Positions 16,231 through 26,184 are shown, counted from the stretch's first letter. The stretch: DNA of 64,000 bases from Dyella jiangningensis (GCF_003264855.1 NZ_NFZS01000005.1:1-64000); one strand, 5' to 3'. Program-made: numbers and translations. Notes: a model not told the origin generated them from the letters alone.

Positions 16231-16319
16231 GGTCGCGCACAGGGTGCGCTCCCACAAAAAGCGCGGGGCTAGTGTGGAGGCTGACGCGAAGTGTTATCGC
16301 GCACTGGGTGCGCTCCTAC
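16231..16319. repeat. Two further REP-A copies in the same orientation
   Basis: Copies reading TCGCGCACAGGGTGCGCTCC (16233) and TCGCGCACTGGGTGCGCTCC (16297) lie 66 bp apart, ahead of the glycoside hydrolase 3' end. With the composite element they fill the 332-bp gap between the two convergent genes; I see no gene in it. Confidence 0.8.
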
Positions 16320-16337
16320 AGTTGAAGTCCGCGGTGG

Positions 16338-18524
16338 TCAGTACCCCGTGTTGCGATTCGCCTCGCGCACCGCATCGACAAAACTCTTGAACGGCTTGTC
16401 GGTGATGGCGACAAGCCCGATGTGCGCGTTCTCGCCGTCGAGCAGGCGGCCGGTGATGGGCTGGTCGACATACTGGAACCAGTGCACGCCAACGATCACC
16501 GGGTTGGCCACGGCGGCGGCCACATAGCGCGCATAGGCCTCGCCGCGCTGCTGCTCGTTCCAGACCGGCACCACGCCCTTGCCGAACGGGCCGCGGTCAT
16601 CGGAGCCGAAATGGAACTCGGTGATCAGCGCTGGCTTGCCCAGCTTGGCGAAGGCGGCCACGTCGAAGGCGTGCTCGGGCACGTCGGCATAGCCGTTGAA
16701 GCTCACCACGTCGCAGTACTGCGCGCAGGAGGCCACGGCTTCCGGCGTGTGCACGGCGAAACGGCCGCCCAGGAACAGATGGTGCGGGTCATGCTTGTGG
16801 ATGGCCTGCGCGACGGTGCGGAAATACTGGTCCGCATATTGGCGCAGCCACGCGCTGTAGTCGTCGGCGATGGCGGGGTGCGCTTCGTTCGGATCGGGCG
16901 CGGCGTAGTTGGTCGCCTCCAGCGCATCCCACGAATCCAGCGTGATGCCCCAGGCCGCGGCCAGTTTCGCCGGCGTGCCGTATTTCTTCTTCAGCACCTC
17001 GATGAAGGCTTGCTTGGCGTGACTGCGCGCCTCGCCGCGCAGCGTGCCCTGCGCCAGGCCCCAGCGGCCCTGCGGGCCCTGCCCGGCCCAGGCCAGTTCG
17101 TTGTCGGCGAAATAGCCCAGCAGCCACGGGTCGTCACGCACTTCCTTGGCGGCCTGCGCTGCCGCGGTGTCCGCCGCCTGTGCGAAGCGCGGGTCGAACG
17201 GATCGGGCATGCGGCCCCAGTAGTCGTAGCCGCTGGAAACATTGCCGAACACGCCCGCGATGTTGACCGAGCGCGTGTACGCAAGGTGGTGCGTTTGCGT
17301 CAGCACCTCGTCGCTCCAGTTGCCCAGCGTGTTGAAGCCCCAGTTCTCCAGGCGATCCAGCGTGCGCACGCGCCACGCCTGGCGCCAATGGCGACCGTCG
17401 GCGAGGAACAGGTTGGCGGAGTAGTAGTCGAACCAGCGGCCGTGGTTATAGGCGATGCCTGCGGAAGCGGACTGATCGCCGGAGGGCTTGCCCTCGGTGC
17501 CGAAGAACGGCGCCCACCGGCCGCTGTTGCGCGGCAGGTCCTTGAACATGAACTCGCGGCCTTCGATGTAGGTACGGCCGCCGTCGTCGTCCACCACGTT
17601 CACGCCCAGCGAGAAGAACGCATGGCCTTCGGGCGTCACCAGGTGCCAGCGGCCATTGCGCTGCTCGGTGCGGAACCAGCCGCTGGCCTTGAACGCCGGC
17701 ATGTCGGTGCGGCCGCCGTAGCGATCGAAGCCCTTGTGCGCGACGACCGGCGTCAGCACCGCCGGCTTGGCCTTGTGGCGCACGCCGCGCAGCGCATCGT
17801 CGGAATCGACCTTGTTCGGCCATTGGCCACGCGTGTACTGGCCCCAGGCATCGACGATGCCGGTATAGGCGTCGCGCAGGTCATGGTCGCCGGCACTGGT
17901 GTCCAGCTTGCCGAAGAGCACGGTCTGCGGTGTCGTGGGCGCGGGCATGCCCAGGCGCACGGACTTCACATGCGCCAGGTCGATCGCCCCTTCCACCGTG
18001 GTGGCGACGAAGACGCGCTTGCCGCCCGCCACGTAGGGCATCGGCGGCCCGGCCTGCATGCCCATCGCCCTGGGCGAGGTCGCATGCAGCGGGATCACCA
18101 GCGTCTGCGGCGGACCGGCCGGGATGCCGACCGTGGCGTGCAGGTGCTGTCCTTCCCTGGCGCCGTCGATGTCGACGGTGAGCGTCACCGCCCATGGCAT
18201 CGCGTTCTGCATGTCCACGCGCAGCGAGCCTTCCTTCGACCAGTCCCACTCGCCCTTGTCGAGCGACACGGTGAGCTGCGGCTGTGGTGAAGGCTGGAAT
18301 ACGTAGCGCTGCAGCGACATGCCGGCCACGGTGATGGGCACGCCGTCCCGGTCCACGTGATCGAGCGCGGTCTGCGTGGAGGGTGCACTGGCCGCTTGTG
18401 CCTTGGCCGTGGACTGCGGCGCGGCGGCCACGCGACTGAGATCCGCCCGGTCGGTATCAGCGGCCTTCTGGCAACCCGCGAGGGCCAGCAGGCAACAGGC
18501 GACTAGTGGGGCGGTCCGTCTCAT
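16338..18524 (-). CDS. Lipoprotein glycoside hydrolase, clan GH-A (agarase/GH50-like)
   Basis: The 728-residue protein starts with a lipoprotein signal (CCLLALAGC, lipid-bearing cysteine ~18). Residues ~35-250 look like a beta-sandwich module. The catalytic TIM-barrel region begins with the agarase-type segment GWFRTEQRNGRWHLVTPEGH and HAFFSLGVNVV (~293-318). The likely acid/base lies in YFADNELAW (~475) and the nucleophile in ALITEFHFGSD (~636). These are spaced as in GH-A enzymes. Resemblance is to GH50 and related beta-agarase/galactosidase-like families; the real substrate is unknown. I start at the ATG that gives the lipoprotein signal rather than 27 codons upstream. An amino-acid permease lies just upstream on the same strand. 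Confidence 0.75.
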   Translation of the reverse strand: MRRTAPLVACCLLALAGCQKAADTDRADLSRVAAAPQSTAKAQAASAPSTQTALDHVDRDGVPITVAGMSLQRYVFQPSPQPQLTVSLDKGEWDWSKEGSLRVDMQNAMPWAVTLTVDIDGAREGQHLHATVGIPAGPPQTLVIPLHATSPRAMGMQAGPPMPYVAGGKRVFVATTVEGAIDLAHVKSVRLGMPAPTTPQTVLFGKLDTSAGDHDLRDAYTGIVDAWGQYTRGQWPNKVDSDDALRGVRHKAKPAVLTPVVAHKGFDRYGGRTDMPAFKASGWFRTEQRNGRWHLVTPEGHAFFSLGVNVVDDDGGRTYIEGREFMFKDLPRNSGRWAPFFGTEGKPSGDQSASAGIAYNHGRWFDYYSANLFLADGRHWRQAWRVRTLDRLENWGFNTLGNWSDEVLTQTHHLAYTRSVNIAGVFGNVSSGYDYWGRMPDPFDPRFAQAADTAAAQAAKEVRDDPWLLGYFADNELAWAGQGPQGRWGLAQGTLRGEARSHAKQAFIEVLKKKYGTPAKLAAAWGITLDSWDALEATNYAAPDPNEAHPAIADDYSAWLRQYADQYFRTVAQAIHKHDPHHLFLGGRFAVHTPEAVASCAQYCDVVSFNGYADVPEHAFDVAAFAKLGKPALITEFHFGSDDRGPFGKGVVPVWNEQQRGEAYARYVAAAVANPVIVGVHWFQYVDQPITGRLLDGENAHIGLVAITDKPFKSFVDAVREANRNTGY

Positions 18525-18612
18525 CAGCGACTCGATGCGAAGAAGTGGCGGCAGTATGCCTGTGTCATCTGAAGCTTGCCTTGCTGCGCCGAAGCGCGCG
18601 GACAACGCAAGA

Positions 18613-19941
18613 TCATGCCCTTTTCCGCTGCCATGCGCGCCATGCGTAGTACACCGGCACGCCCACGGCGATCAGCAGCAGGCTCATCCCTGCGTCGCCC
18701 GGCGAATGGATGGCGGTGGCCACGATCACGCTCAACACCGTGCCCACGAACAGCAGCGGCAACACGGGATACAACGGCACGCGATAGGGCGAGGGCTCGT
18801 TGCGGAAGCGGCGGCGATACCAGAACAGCGTGGCGATGCCGAACGCGTGCGACAACCACTCGCCCACCGTGGTGTAGTCGACCAGCTGGCCGAAGCTGCC
18901 GGAAAGCACCAGTACGATGGCCCATCCACCCAGCACGGCCAGCGCGACGCGCGGCGCGTGCCAGCGCGGATCGATGCGACCCACCGCGTTGAACAGCATG
19001 CCGTCGGCGCCCATGGTCTGCAGCACGCGGGCGCCGCCGGCGATGGCGATGCTGCAGTAGCCGAAGGTGGAACAGGCGATGCCCACGGCGATCACGGTCG
19101 CGCCGGTTTCACCAAACAACGCGTGCATCAGGTCGGCCGCCGGTGCATGGCTGGCTGCCAGGCCCGCGTGGCCGAGGCCGGCGAGGTAGGCGAAGTTCAC
19201 CAGCACGTAGCACACCACCACGCCGCCCAGGCCGAGGCCGAGTGCGCGCGGCAAGGTCTTCTGCGGGTCCCGCACTTCGCCGGCGAGGTCGTTCAGATAG
19301 TGGAAGCCGCCGTAAGTGAACAGCACCGGCAGCAGCGCGCCCAGGAAGGCGCCGGCCGGCAGCTGGCGCGTGGTATCCACCGCCAGCACGTTGCCGAACT
19401 GCCCGTGCGCCAGCACCACGCCCACCACCACGAGCAGGGCGATGGCCGAGACCTTGAGGATGGTGAACACGTTGAGCATGCGCGAGCCGGCGCGGATGCC
19501 GAAGAAATTCACGGCGACGATGAAGGCGATGGCGCCGGCGCCCACCGGCCTCACCCACGTCGCGGGCAGTCCGATGGCCGCGCAGAAGTAATCCGCGAAG
19601 GTCGTGGCCACCGCGGCCACGCTGCCGGGGTAGTTGATCAGCGCCATCGTCCAGCCGAACAGGAAGGCCGGCAGCTGGCCAAACGCTTCGCGCAGGTAGA
19701 TGTAGACGCCACCGGCCTGCGGCCGCCGCGCGCCGAGCTCGGCGTAGCAGAGCACCCCCGCCAGTGTGAGCAGGCCGCCGATCGCCCACAGCGCCAGCGT
19801 CTGCGCGCCCGACGACGTGCGCTCGGCCACGGTGGATGCGCTGCGGAAGATGCCGGCGCCGATCACGCCGCCGATGACGATGGCGGCGGCATCCCAGGTG
19901 CCCAGGCGGCGCAGATACGAGGGGTTGGTCTCGGCAGTCAT
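18613..19941 (-). CDS. APC-family amino acid permease
   Basis: The 442-residue inner-membrane protein shows the twelve-helix APC pattern. The first helix carries IVIGGVIGAGIF, the conserved unwound glycine motif that binds the substrate. Next come ALWAIGGLLTLAGVLCYAELGA and PQAGGVYIYLREAFG, the classical GGxYxYxxxAxG motif. This is the LAT/AdiC-like subgroup, often annotated as basic amino acid/polyamine or amino acid permeases. The substrate cannot be assigned. It ends 88 bp before the glycoside hydrolase on the same strand and diverges from the QEGLA gene. Confidence 0.9.
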   Translation of the reverse strand: MTAETNPSYLRRLGTWDAAAIVIGGVIGAGIFRSASTVAERTSSGAQTLALWAIGGLLTLAGVLCYAELGARRPQAGGVYIYLREAFGQLPAFLFGWTMALINYPGSVAAVATTFADYFCAAIGLPATWVRPVGAGAIAFIVAVNFFGIRAGSRMLNVFTILKVSAIALLVVVGVVLAHGQFGNVLAVDTTRQLPAGAFLGALLPVLFTYGGFHYLNDLAGEVRDPQKTLPRALGLGLGGVVVCYVLVNFAYLAGLGHAGLAASHAPAADLMHALFGETGATVIAVGIACSTFGYCSIAIAGGARVLQTMGADGMLFNAVGRIDPRWHAPRVALAVLGGWAIVLVLSGSFGQLVDYTTVGEWLSHAFGIATLFWYRRRFRNEPSPYRVPLYPVLPLLFVGTVLSVIVATAIHSPGDAGMSLLLIAVGVPVYYAWRAWQRKRA

Positions 19942-20161
19942 GGTGCGCTACAGCATCCTGGCGACAGGTACGAAGGCCGGACGATAGCGCGGTTTCGCCA
20001 TCGACTTCGACATGCCGTTGCAACAATCGGGCGGCGTTGCGTTTTTTCGCCCGTGTTCAGTAGTTCTTCGCTAGCGCATCACGAGGTGCGGGCGCACAGT
20101 TGCGCTCTCCCCTCGCTGCATGCCGGCCGGGACACCGGTCGGCGCCTTCCCAGGAGGCGTC

Positions 20162-21490
20162 ATGAGTATCGCCGAGAGTGACATCGTCCGTCCCGAGGAC
20201 GACCCCGCCCTGGGGCCACTGCTCGAACTCGATCGCGAGCTGGTCACCGTGGGCAAGAAGATCCGCGTACTCAAGGCCATCGACTGGCCCGTCGAACTGG
20301 AAGCGACATTCCTTGAAGGATACGAGCGCGGCAACCCGCAGCTGCCCGAGCCACCGCGTCGCCACCCAGATCTCAGCAGCGAGATGGACGCGCTGCGGGC
20401 CATCATGAAACGGCTCGACCGCGGCCATCCGATCGGCGACTGGCTGTTCAAGACCGCATGGAGCTACCTGACGGCGGCGCAGATGCTGATGAACGTGGGC
20501 ACCGAGACCTTTACGCGCTGCTCCACCGCCTTGTATGGACGTCCAGACGGCGTGCACAGCAGCCAGACCGCGAGTGCATACGACGCCGCGCAGGACGTCA
20601 TCTCGATCACCGACGACCTGATCAGCCGCGAAGCCATACCGCCGGTGCCGGCGGACATCCCTGCCGAGGCGTTCGCCGAACGCCTGCGCGAGCGCCTGGG
20701 TTCGTTCTTCGACCAGGATCGCGTGGACGTGATCCTCAATCCCGAGCTCTCGTCCAAGGCCACCGCCGGCAGCAAGAGCATCAACCTGCGATCCACGGCG
20801 TTGTTCTCCGAACTGGACCTGGCACAGCTCACCGAGCACGAAGCCTTCGTGCACACCGCCACCCTGCTCAACGGCAAGCACCAGCCCTACCTGAAATCGC
20901 TGGGCCTGGGCTCGCCACGCACCACGCGCGCGCAGGAAGGCCTGGCGACGTTCTCGGAGATCATCACCGGCTCGATCGACCTGGCGCGGCTGCGGCGCGT
21001 CGCCTTGCGCGTGATCATGGTGAAACGCGCGCTCGACGGTGCGGACTTCATCGAGATATTCCGCGGCTTCCTCGAAGCCGGGCAGACGCCGGTGGAAAGC
21101 TACCGCAGCGCCTCGCGCATCTTCCGCGGCGGCGACGTGCGCGGCCGCATCTGCTTCACCAAGGACGGCGCCTACCTGCAGGGCGTGATGATCGTGTACC
21201 TGTTCATCCGCAAGGTGCTGCAGGCCGGCAAGGCGGAAATGCTGCCATTGCTGTTCGCCGGGCGCGTGACGACCACGGACGTGATCACGCTGTCGCCCTA
21301 CCTGGAAAGCGGCCTGATCACGCGCGCGGTGTACGTGCCGCCGTGGGCAAGGAATCCGCAGCGCGTGCTGTCGCTGCTGGCGTTCTTCACTGCGGCCCAG
21401 CGCTTCCGCCTCGATACGCTCGACCTCGACAGCTTCGTGGCCTTCGAGAACGCGCTGGTGGATGAGACGCTGCAGACGCAGTGGCGGTAG
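20162..21490 (+). CDS. QEGLA/DUF1704 putative metallopeptidase (MATCAP-like)
   Basis: The 442-residue cytoplasmic protein contains the namesake RAQEGLATFSE motif (~256-266) and, 32 residues before it, the sequence TEHEAFVHT, an HExxxH metal site (His226, Glu227, His231). The family is DUF1704, long annotated as flavohemoglobin-expression-modulating QEGLA protein. Eukaryotic members include tubulin-tyrosine-cleaving MATCAP peptidases. A bacterial substrate is not established. The ATG is set by a perfect AGGAGG 5 bp upstream. Its last ~25 codons and the following repeats are copied again just downstream, so it is the parent of a tandem duplication. Confidence 0.85.
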   Translation: MSIAESDIVRPEDDPALGPLLELDRELVTVGKKIRVLKAIDWPVELEATFLEGYERGNPQLPEPPRRHPDLSSEMDALRAIMKRLDRGHPIGDWLFKTAWSYLTAAQMLMNVGTETFTRCSTALYGRPDGVHSSQTASAYDAAQDVISITDDLISREAIPPVPADIPAEAFAERLRERLGSFFDQDRVDVILNPELSSKATAGSKSINLRSTALFSELDLAQLTEHEAFVHTATLLNGKHQPYLKSLGLGSPRTTRAQEGLATFSEIITGSIDLARLRRVALRVIMVKRALDGADFIEIFRGFLEAGQTPVESYRSASRIFRGGDVRGRICFTKDGAYLQGVMIVYLFIRKVLQAGKAEMLPLLFAGRVTTTDVITLSPYLESGLITRAVYVPPWARNPQRVLSLLAFFTAAQRFRLDTLDLDSFVAFENALVDETLQTQWR

Positions 21491-21867
21491 CGACGCTGCC
21501 TTGCTCGCCCTTGTGGGAGCGCACCTTGTGCGCGACTGGGCGATGCGGCCTGCCTCCGTCAGGCGTCGCGCACAGGGTGCGCTCCCACATATAGGACATG
21601 GCACGTACGCATAGCTTCCCTGTAGGAGCGCCCAGTGCGCGATGGGCGCCCATCCGCAGCGATACGCTCGACCTCGACAGGTTCGTGGCCTTCGAAAACG
21701 CATTGGATGCACGTTGCGGACTCAGTGGCAGTAGCAACTGCTGCCTTGCTCACCCTTTTGTCGGAGCGCACCTTGCGCACGACTGGGCGATGCGGCCTGC
21801 CGCTCCGTCAGGTGTCGCGCACAGGGTGCGCTCCCACAGATAGGACATGGCGTGTACGCGTAGCGCT
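21413..21867. repeat. Diverged tandem duplication of the QEGLA gene 3' end plus REP-A copies
   Basis: A unit of about 248 bp beginning GATACGCTCGACCTCGACAG is present at 21413 and again at 21661. It covers the last ~25 codons of the gene, the TTGCTCRCCCTT stretch, a pair of inverted REP-A copies and GGACATGGC. The second copy has lost the reading frame and drifted (for example GGCCTTCGAGAACGC versus GGCCTTCGAAAACGC). The 455-bp gap before dinB consists almost wholly of this duplication. Several extra or partial REP-A copies (21621, 21760, 21814, 21864) are included. Confidence 0.85.
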
Positions 21868-21945
21868 CCTACAAAAACATGATGGCAGTACCCAGGGGCG
21901 TGGGTTCGTGGTTGACTGTGCGCCGTCGTTCCAACGCCTCCCCTC

Positions 21946-23037
21946 GTGCCTACGCCAGCCCGCAAGATCATCCACGTCGACATGGATGCGTTCTACGCAT
22001 CGGTGGAGCAGCGCGACGAACCGTCGTTGCGCGGCAAGCCCGTCGTCGTGGCCTGGCGCGGGACACGCTCGGTGGTCTGCGCCGCCAGTTACGAGGCGCG
22101 CAAGTTCGGCGTGCGATCGGCCATGCCCGCCGTGCGCGCGGAGCGGCTGTGCCCTCAGGCGATCTTCGTGCCGCCGGATTTCACCCGGTATAAAGCGGTG
22201 TCGCGGCAGGTCCGGGAGATCTTCGCGCGCCACACCGACCTGATCGAACCGCTGTCGCTGGACGAGGCGTACCTCGACGTCACCAGCACGCGCACGCAGC
22301 TGCCGTCCGCCACGGCCACGGCGGAAGCGATCCGCACGGCCATTCGCGAAGAAACGCAGCTCACCGCCTCGGCAGGCGTGGCGCCCAACAAGTTCCTGGC
22401 CAAGATCGCCTCGGACTGGCGCAAGCCCGACGGCCTGTTCGTCGTACGCCCGCATCAGGTCGCCGAATTCCTGGCGCCGCTGGCCGTGGGCCGCCTGCCC
22501 GGCGTGGGCAAGGTGATGGAGGCTCGCCTCACCGAGCTGGGCATCGCCACCGTGGGCGACCTGCGTACCTTCCCTGCGCAGGAACTGGAGCAACGCTTCG
22601 GCCGCTGGGGACGGCGCTTGCATGAGCTGTCGCTGGGCATCGACGAGCATCCGGTCGAGCCGCATCGCCCTACCCTGCAGGTCTCCGCCGAAGACACCTT
22701 CGAGCACGATCTCACGCTCGGCGAACTCGCTCCGCACATCCATCGCCTGGCGGAAAAGACCTGGGCCGGACACCAGCGCGAAGTACAGGACGGACGCGTC
22801 GCGCGCACCGTGGTGCTGAAGCTGAAGACGTCGGACTTCCAAACGCTCACGCGCAGTTTCACGCCGTCTACACGCCCCGACTCCGCGGCGGAATTGGCCG
22901 AGATTGCGTGTGCGCTGCGTGATCGCGTGGACCGTTCCGCCGACACGCGCTATCGCCTCGTGGGCGTCGGTCTGGGGGGCTTCGTGGACCTGGACAGTTT
23001 CGTCGCGCAGACCGATCTATTCGGCAAGCTTGCGTGA
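21946..23037 (+). CDS. dinB: DNA polymerase IV, Y-family translesion polymerase
   Basis: The 363-residue enzyme copies damaged DNA without proofreading. Active-site acids are in HVDMDAFYASVE (Asp12) and SLDEAYLDVT (Asp106, Glu107). The steric region RGTRSVVCAASYEARKFGVR and the helix-hairpin-helix segment PGVGKVMEARLTELGI are present, followed by the little-finger domain after ~235. The C-terminus ends TDLFGKLA and lacks an obvious beta-clamp peptide of the E. coli type. The start is GTG. The usual Shine-Dalgarno is weak, and no clear LexA box is visible in the repeat-filled upstream gap. Confidence 0.93.
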   Translation: MPTPARKIIHVDMDAFYASVEQRDEPSLRGKPVVVAWRGTRSVVCAASYEARKFGVRSAMPAVRAERLCPQAIFVPPDFTRYKAVSRQVREIFARHTDLIEPLSLDEAYLDVTSTRTQLPSATATAEAIRTAIREETQLTASAGVAPNKFLAKIASDWRKPDGLFVVRPHQVAEFLAPLAVGRLPGVGKVMEARLTELGIATVGDLRTFPAQELEQRFGRWGRRLHELSLGIDEHPVEPHRPTLQVSAEDTFEHDLTLGELAPHIHRLAEKTWAGHQREVQDGRVARTVVLKLKTSDFQTLTRSFTPSTRPDSAAELAEIACALRDRVDRSADTRYRLVGVGLGGFVDLDSFVAQTDLFGKLA

Positions 23038-23207
23038 AGCTTGCGTGTTTATCGGCAGCCTATGCCGAAATACACGTTAAAAAGGCCTTTACTCGCTACG
23101 CGTTTCCTGAAAGAGTTGGGTTGGGGGAACCAATGGCAACACGACACCTATGGACGTCTAGGCGCCCATAGCGGGTCCCTTTTGCCTTCAAAAATCGGGG
23201 AGACATC

Positions 23208-26117
23208 ATGCAGTCCAATCTCAATCGCCTATCAGTCGCGGTACGTTTGGCCCTATCCGTTGGTATTGCATCGACCGCCGCATTGGCACAGGCACAGGAC
23301 GCCGCCGTAAAGAGCAACGGACCCGCGGCACAGAACCAGACGTCCACGCAGGACACCACCGAACAACCCAAGCAGGCCAACGCCAAGACGCTGACCGCCG
23401 TGTCGGTCACCGGTTCGCTGATTCGCCGCGTGGACGCGGAAACGGCCAACCCGGTCGTCACGCTGGACCGCGCTGCCATCACCAACAACGGCAGCCCGAC
23501 CCTGGGCAATGTGCTGCAGTCGCTGCCGGCGATCGCCGGTAACGCCACCAACACCCAGAACAACAGCAACGGCGGCGGCGGCGCAGGCCCCACGCTGGAA
23601 GGCGGTGACGGTGCAGCCCGCGTGTCGCTTCGCGGCCTGGGCGTGAACCGCACGCTGATGCTGGTGGACGGCCAGCGCCTCGCCAACGCCGACCTCAACA
23701 TGATTCCGCAGAACATGGTGGAGCGCGTGGACGTGCTCGCCAACGGTTCCTCCACGGTCTACGGCTCCGATGCCGTGGGCGGTGTGGTGAACATCCTCCT
23801 GCGCAAGGATTACAAGGGCGCGGAGCTGAGCGTCAACGACGGCATCTCCAGCCATGGTGACGGCCAGCGCCACGGCGCGCAGTTCACCGTGGGCGCCACC
23901 GGCGAACAGGGCAACATCGTCGCCGGTATCGACTACAACAAGTACAACCCGGTGCTGGCACCGCGCCGCGACTTCTCGGCACGACAGCTGTACCTCTACA
24001 ACGGCGGTCCGCAGCCGTCGGGTTCGCACACGATCCCGACCGGCCGCCTGCTGGTGCCGCAGGCCCTCACCCCGGGCGGTTGCGAGGTCAACTCGCAGGG
24101 CAACGCCTATGTGACGCTGGCCAACGGCGTCGGCAACAGCCTGGGCAACTATCGTTGCTTCAGCAACGCCAACGACACGTACAACTACAACGCCTACAAC
24201 TACATCCAGCAGCAGCAGGAACGCACCAACGTCTTCGTGATCGGCAACTACAAGATCAACGACTACGTGACGTTCTACGCCGACGCGTTCTACAACCACA
24301 CCAACTCCTCGGGCCAGGATGCTCCGGCACCGACGGGCGTGGGTGACGGCTGGCACGTGCTGGCGAGCAACCCGAACAACCCGTTCGGCGTGACCTTCAG
24401 CCAGGGCACCCTGGTTGATCCGAACGCACCGGGCGCCGACAGCGGTTATGCCTTCAACACCCGCCTGACCGGCCTGGGCACCCGCCTGCATACCTTCACG
24501 ACCACCAACTCAGAGATCAACGGTGGGCTGCGCGGCAACTTCGGCCAGAGCACCTGGAGCTGGGATGCCAGCTTCGACTACGGCCACTCGCGTCGTATCC
24601 AGACCAACTACAACGAAGTGAACGTGCCGGCCTTCCAGGCCGCGATCGATGCCGGTGCCAACATCTTCAACCAGGCCGATCCGGCGGTCACCGCGTTGCT
24701 GAAGAAGGGCGTGGACGCACCGCAGTACACCCTGACCAACACCATGAAGCAGGGTCAGTTCACTGCGTCGGGTGACATCTGGGATCTGCCCGCCGGCACC
24801 ATGCAGTTGTCGACCGGCGCGCTGTATCGCAAGACGTCGATGAACTACAACGTCACCGCCGACGCGATCCTCGACCCGACCACGAACACCTGCGTGGTGC
24901 TGTCCGAAGCCTGCGGTTCGCCTGGCGGCGGCAGCGATACGGTGAAGGAACTGTTCGCGGAAACGCTGATCCCGCTGCTCAACGAGCAGCCGTGGGCGTA
25001 CTCGCTCAATGTCGACATCGGCCTGCGCTACTCCGACTACGACACCTCGGGCAGCACGACCAACGGCAAGATCGCCATCGAATACCGCCCGATCGCCGAC
25101 CTGCTGATGCGCGGCACGGTATCGCAGGTGTTCCGCGCGCCGAACATGAACGAGCTGTATGACGGCCGCACCGTTGCCGGCCCGAACCTGACCGACCCAT
25201 GCGTGCACCTGACCGCCGCCGAGCTGGCTGCCCACCCGACGGCCTGCCAGTACGTGCCGCCGAACTGGAGCGGCAACCCGATCGGCCAGGTCACCGCCTA
25301 CTACTCGGGCGCGGCCGCGATCGGCAGCACGCTGAAGCCGGAACAGGGCAAGTCCATCGACTTCGGCTTCGTGTATTCGCCGAGCTGGTGGGAAGGTGCG
25401 TCGAGCACGTTGGACTTCTGGCACATTTACCTGTCCGACACGCTTACGCCGATCCAGGCGCAGACCGTGGTCAACGCGTGCTTCGCCAACGGCAGCAGCC
25501 CGTACTGCTCGTACATCAACCGCTACGACAACACCAACAAGTTGGCCGGTGCGGTCAATTACATCAACACGCCCGTGGTCAACCTGGGCAACCTGAGCAC
25601 CACCGGCGTCGACTTCACCTTCGCCTACGCCATCCCGCACTTCGACGTGGGCAGCGTGGATCCGGGTAATTTCAGGGCCGGCCTCAACACCACGTACATC
25701 TCGACGTACAAGAACAACGCCACGCCCGGCCAGCCGGGTTCGGGGTCGATCAACTACGCCGGCACGTACGGCCTGCAGTTCGGCAATATCCCGCGTTGGC
25801 GCGGCACGTTCACGCTCAACTGGGCACTGGGTGACTGGAGCGCCCAGTGGCAGTCGCGCTACATCCACAACGTGACCAACCTCAACGCGAACCTCGACAC
25901 CGGCGCATCCGCGCCGATGGCCTCGGTGCTGTATCACTCGATCCAGGCCGGCTACGAGTGGACGAAGATCCACACCCGGTTCGACGTGGGTATCGACAAC
26001 CTCAGCGACAAGATCCCGCCGCTGGCCTACCAGAACGGTTCGAACTACAACGTCGACACGGCGACGTACGACGTGATGGGCCGCTACTTCTGGGCTCGCG
26101 CGACGGTGAAGTTCTGA
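23208..26117 (+). CDS. TonB-dependent outer-membrane receptor
   Basis: The 969-residue protein has a signal peptide ending ALAQA (~28), a TonB-box-like stretch LTAVSVTGSLIRR and a plug domain (~65-185) with DVLANGSSTVYGSDAVGGVV. A 22-strand barrel follows, ending in the aromatic RYFWARATVKF. This type, with the VTGSLIRR start and GSSAIYGADAVAGV-like plug motif, is abundant in Xanthomonadales, and its ligands are mostly unknown (carbohydrates, peptides or siderophores). The ATG follows GGGGAGACATC. It stands directly ahead of a TPR-sulfotransferase gene on the same strand (67 bp gap), a pairing I have seen described repeatedly in this group of bacteria. Confidence 0.92.
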   Translation: MQSNLNRLSVAVRLALSVGIASTAALAQAQDAAVKSNGPAAQNQTSTQDTTEQPKQANAKTLTAVSVTGSLIRRVDAETANPVVTLDRAAITNNGSPTLGNVLQSLPAIAGNATNTQNNSNGGGGAGPTLEGGDGAARVSLRGLGVNRTLMLVDGQRLANADLNMIPQNMVERVDVLANGSSTVYGSDAVGGVVNILLRKDYKGAELSVNDGISSHGDGQRHGAQFTVGATGEQGNIVAGIDYNKYNPVLAPRRDFSARQLYLYNGGPQPSGSHTIPTGRLLVPQALTPGGCEVNSQGNAYVTLANGVGNSLGNYRCFSNANDTYNYNAYNYIQQQQERTNVFVIGNYKINDYVTFYADAFYNHTNSSGQDAPAPTGVGDGWHVLASNPNNPFGVTFSQGTLVDPNAPGADSGYAFNTRLTGLGTRLHTFTTTNSEINGGLRGNFGQSTWSWDASFDYGHSRRIQTNYNEVNVPAFQAAIDAGANIFNQADPAVTALLKKGVDAPQYTLTNTMKQGQFTASGDIWDLPAGTMQLSTGALYRKTSMNYNVTADAILDPTTNTCVVLSEACGSPGGGSDTVKELFAETLIPLLNEQPWAYSLNVDIGLRYSDYDTSGSTTNGKIAIEYRPIADLLMRGTVSQVFRAPNMNELYDGRTVAGPNLTDPCVHLTAAELAAHPTACQYVPPNWSGNPIGQVTAYYSGAAAIGSTLKPEQGKSIDFGFVYSPSWWEGASSTLDFWHIYLSDTLTPIQAQTVVNACFANGSSPYCSYINRYDNTNKLAGAVNYINTPVVNLGNLSTTGVDFTFAYAIPHFDVGSVDPGNFRAGLNTTYISTYKNNATPGQPGSGSINYAGTYGLQFGNIPRWRGTFTLNWALGDWSAQWQSRYIHNVTNLNANLDTGASAPMASVLYHSIQAGYEWTKIHTRFDVGIDNLSDKIPPLAYQNGSNYNVDTATYDVMGRYFWARATVKF

Positions 26118-26184
26118 TCTGACTGCAAGAACTGCGAACGGTCGCGGCGTCTCGCCGCGACCGTCTCGCTGCTAGGATTTCCGG

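Noticed and set aside
21491-21945. CRISPR array in the repeat-rich gap before dinB
   Set aside because: The repeats are paired inverted REP elements and one tandem duplication, not evenly spaced direct repeats with unique spacers.
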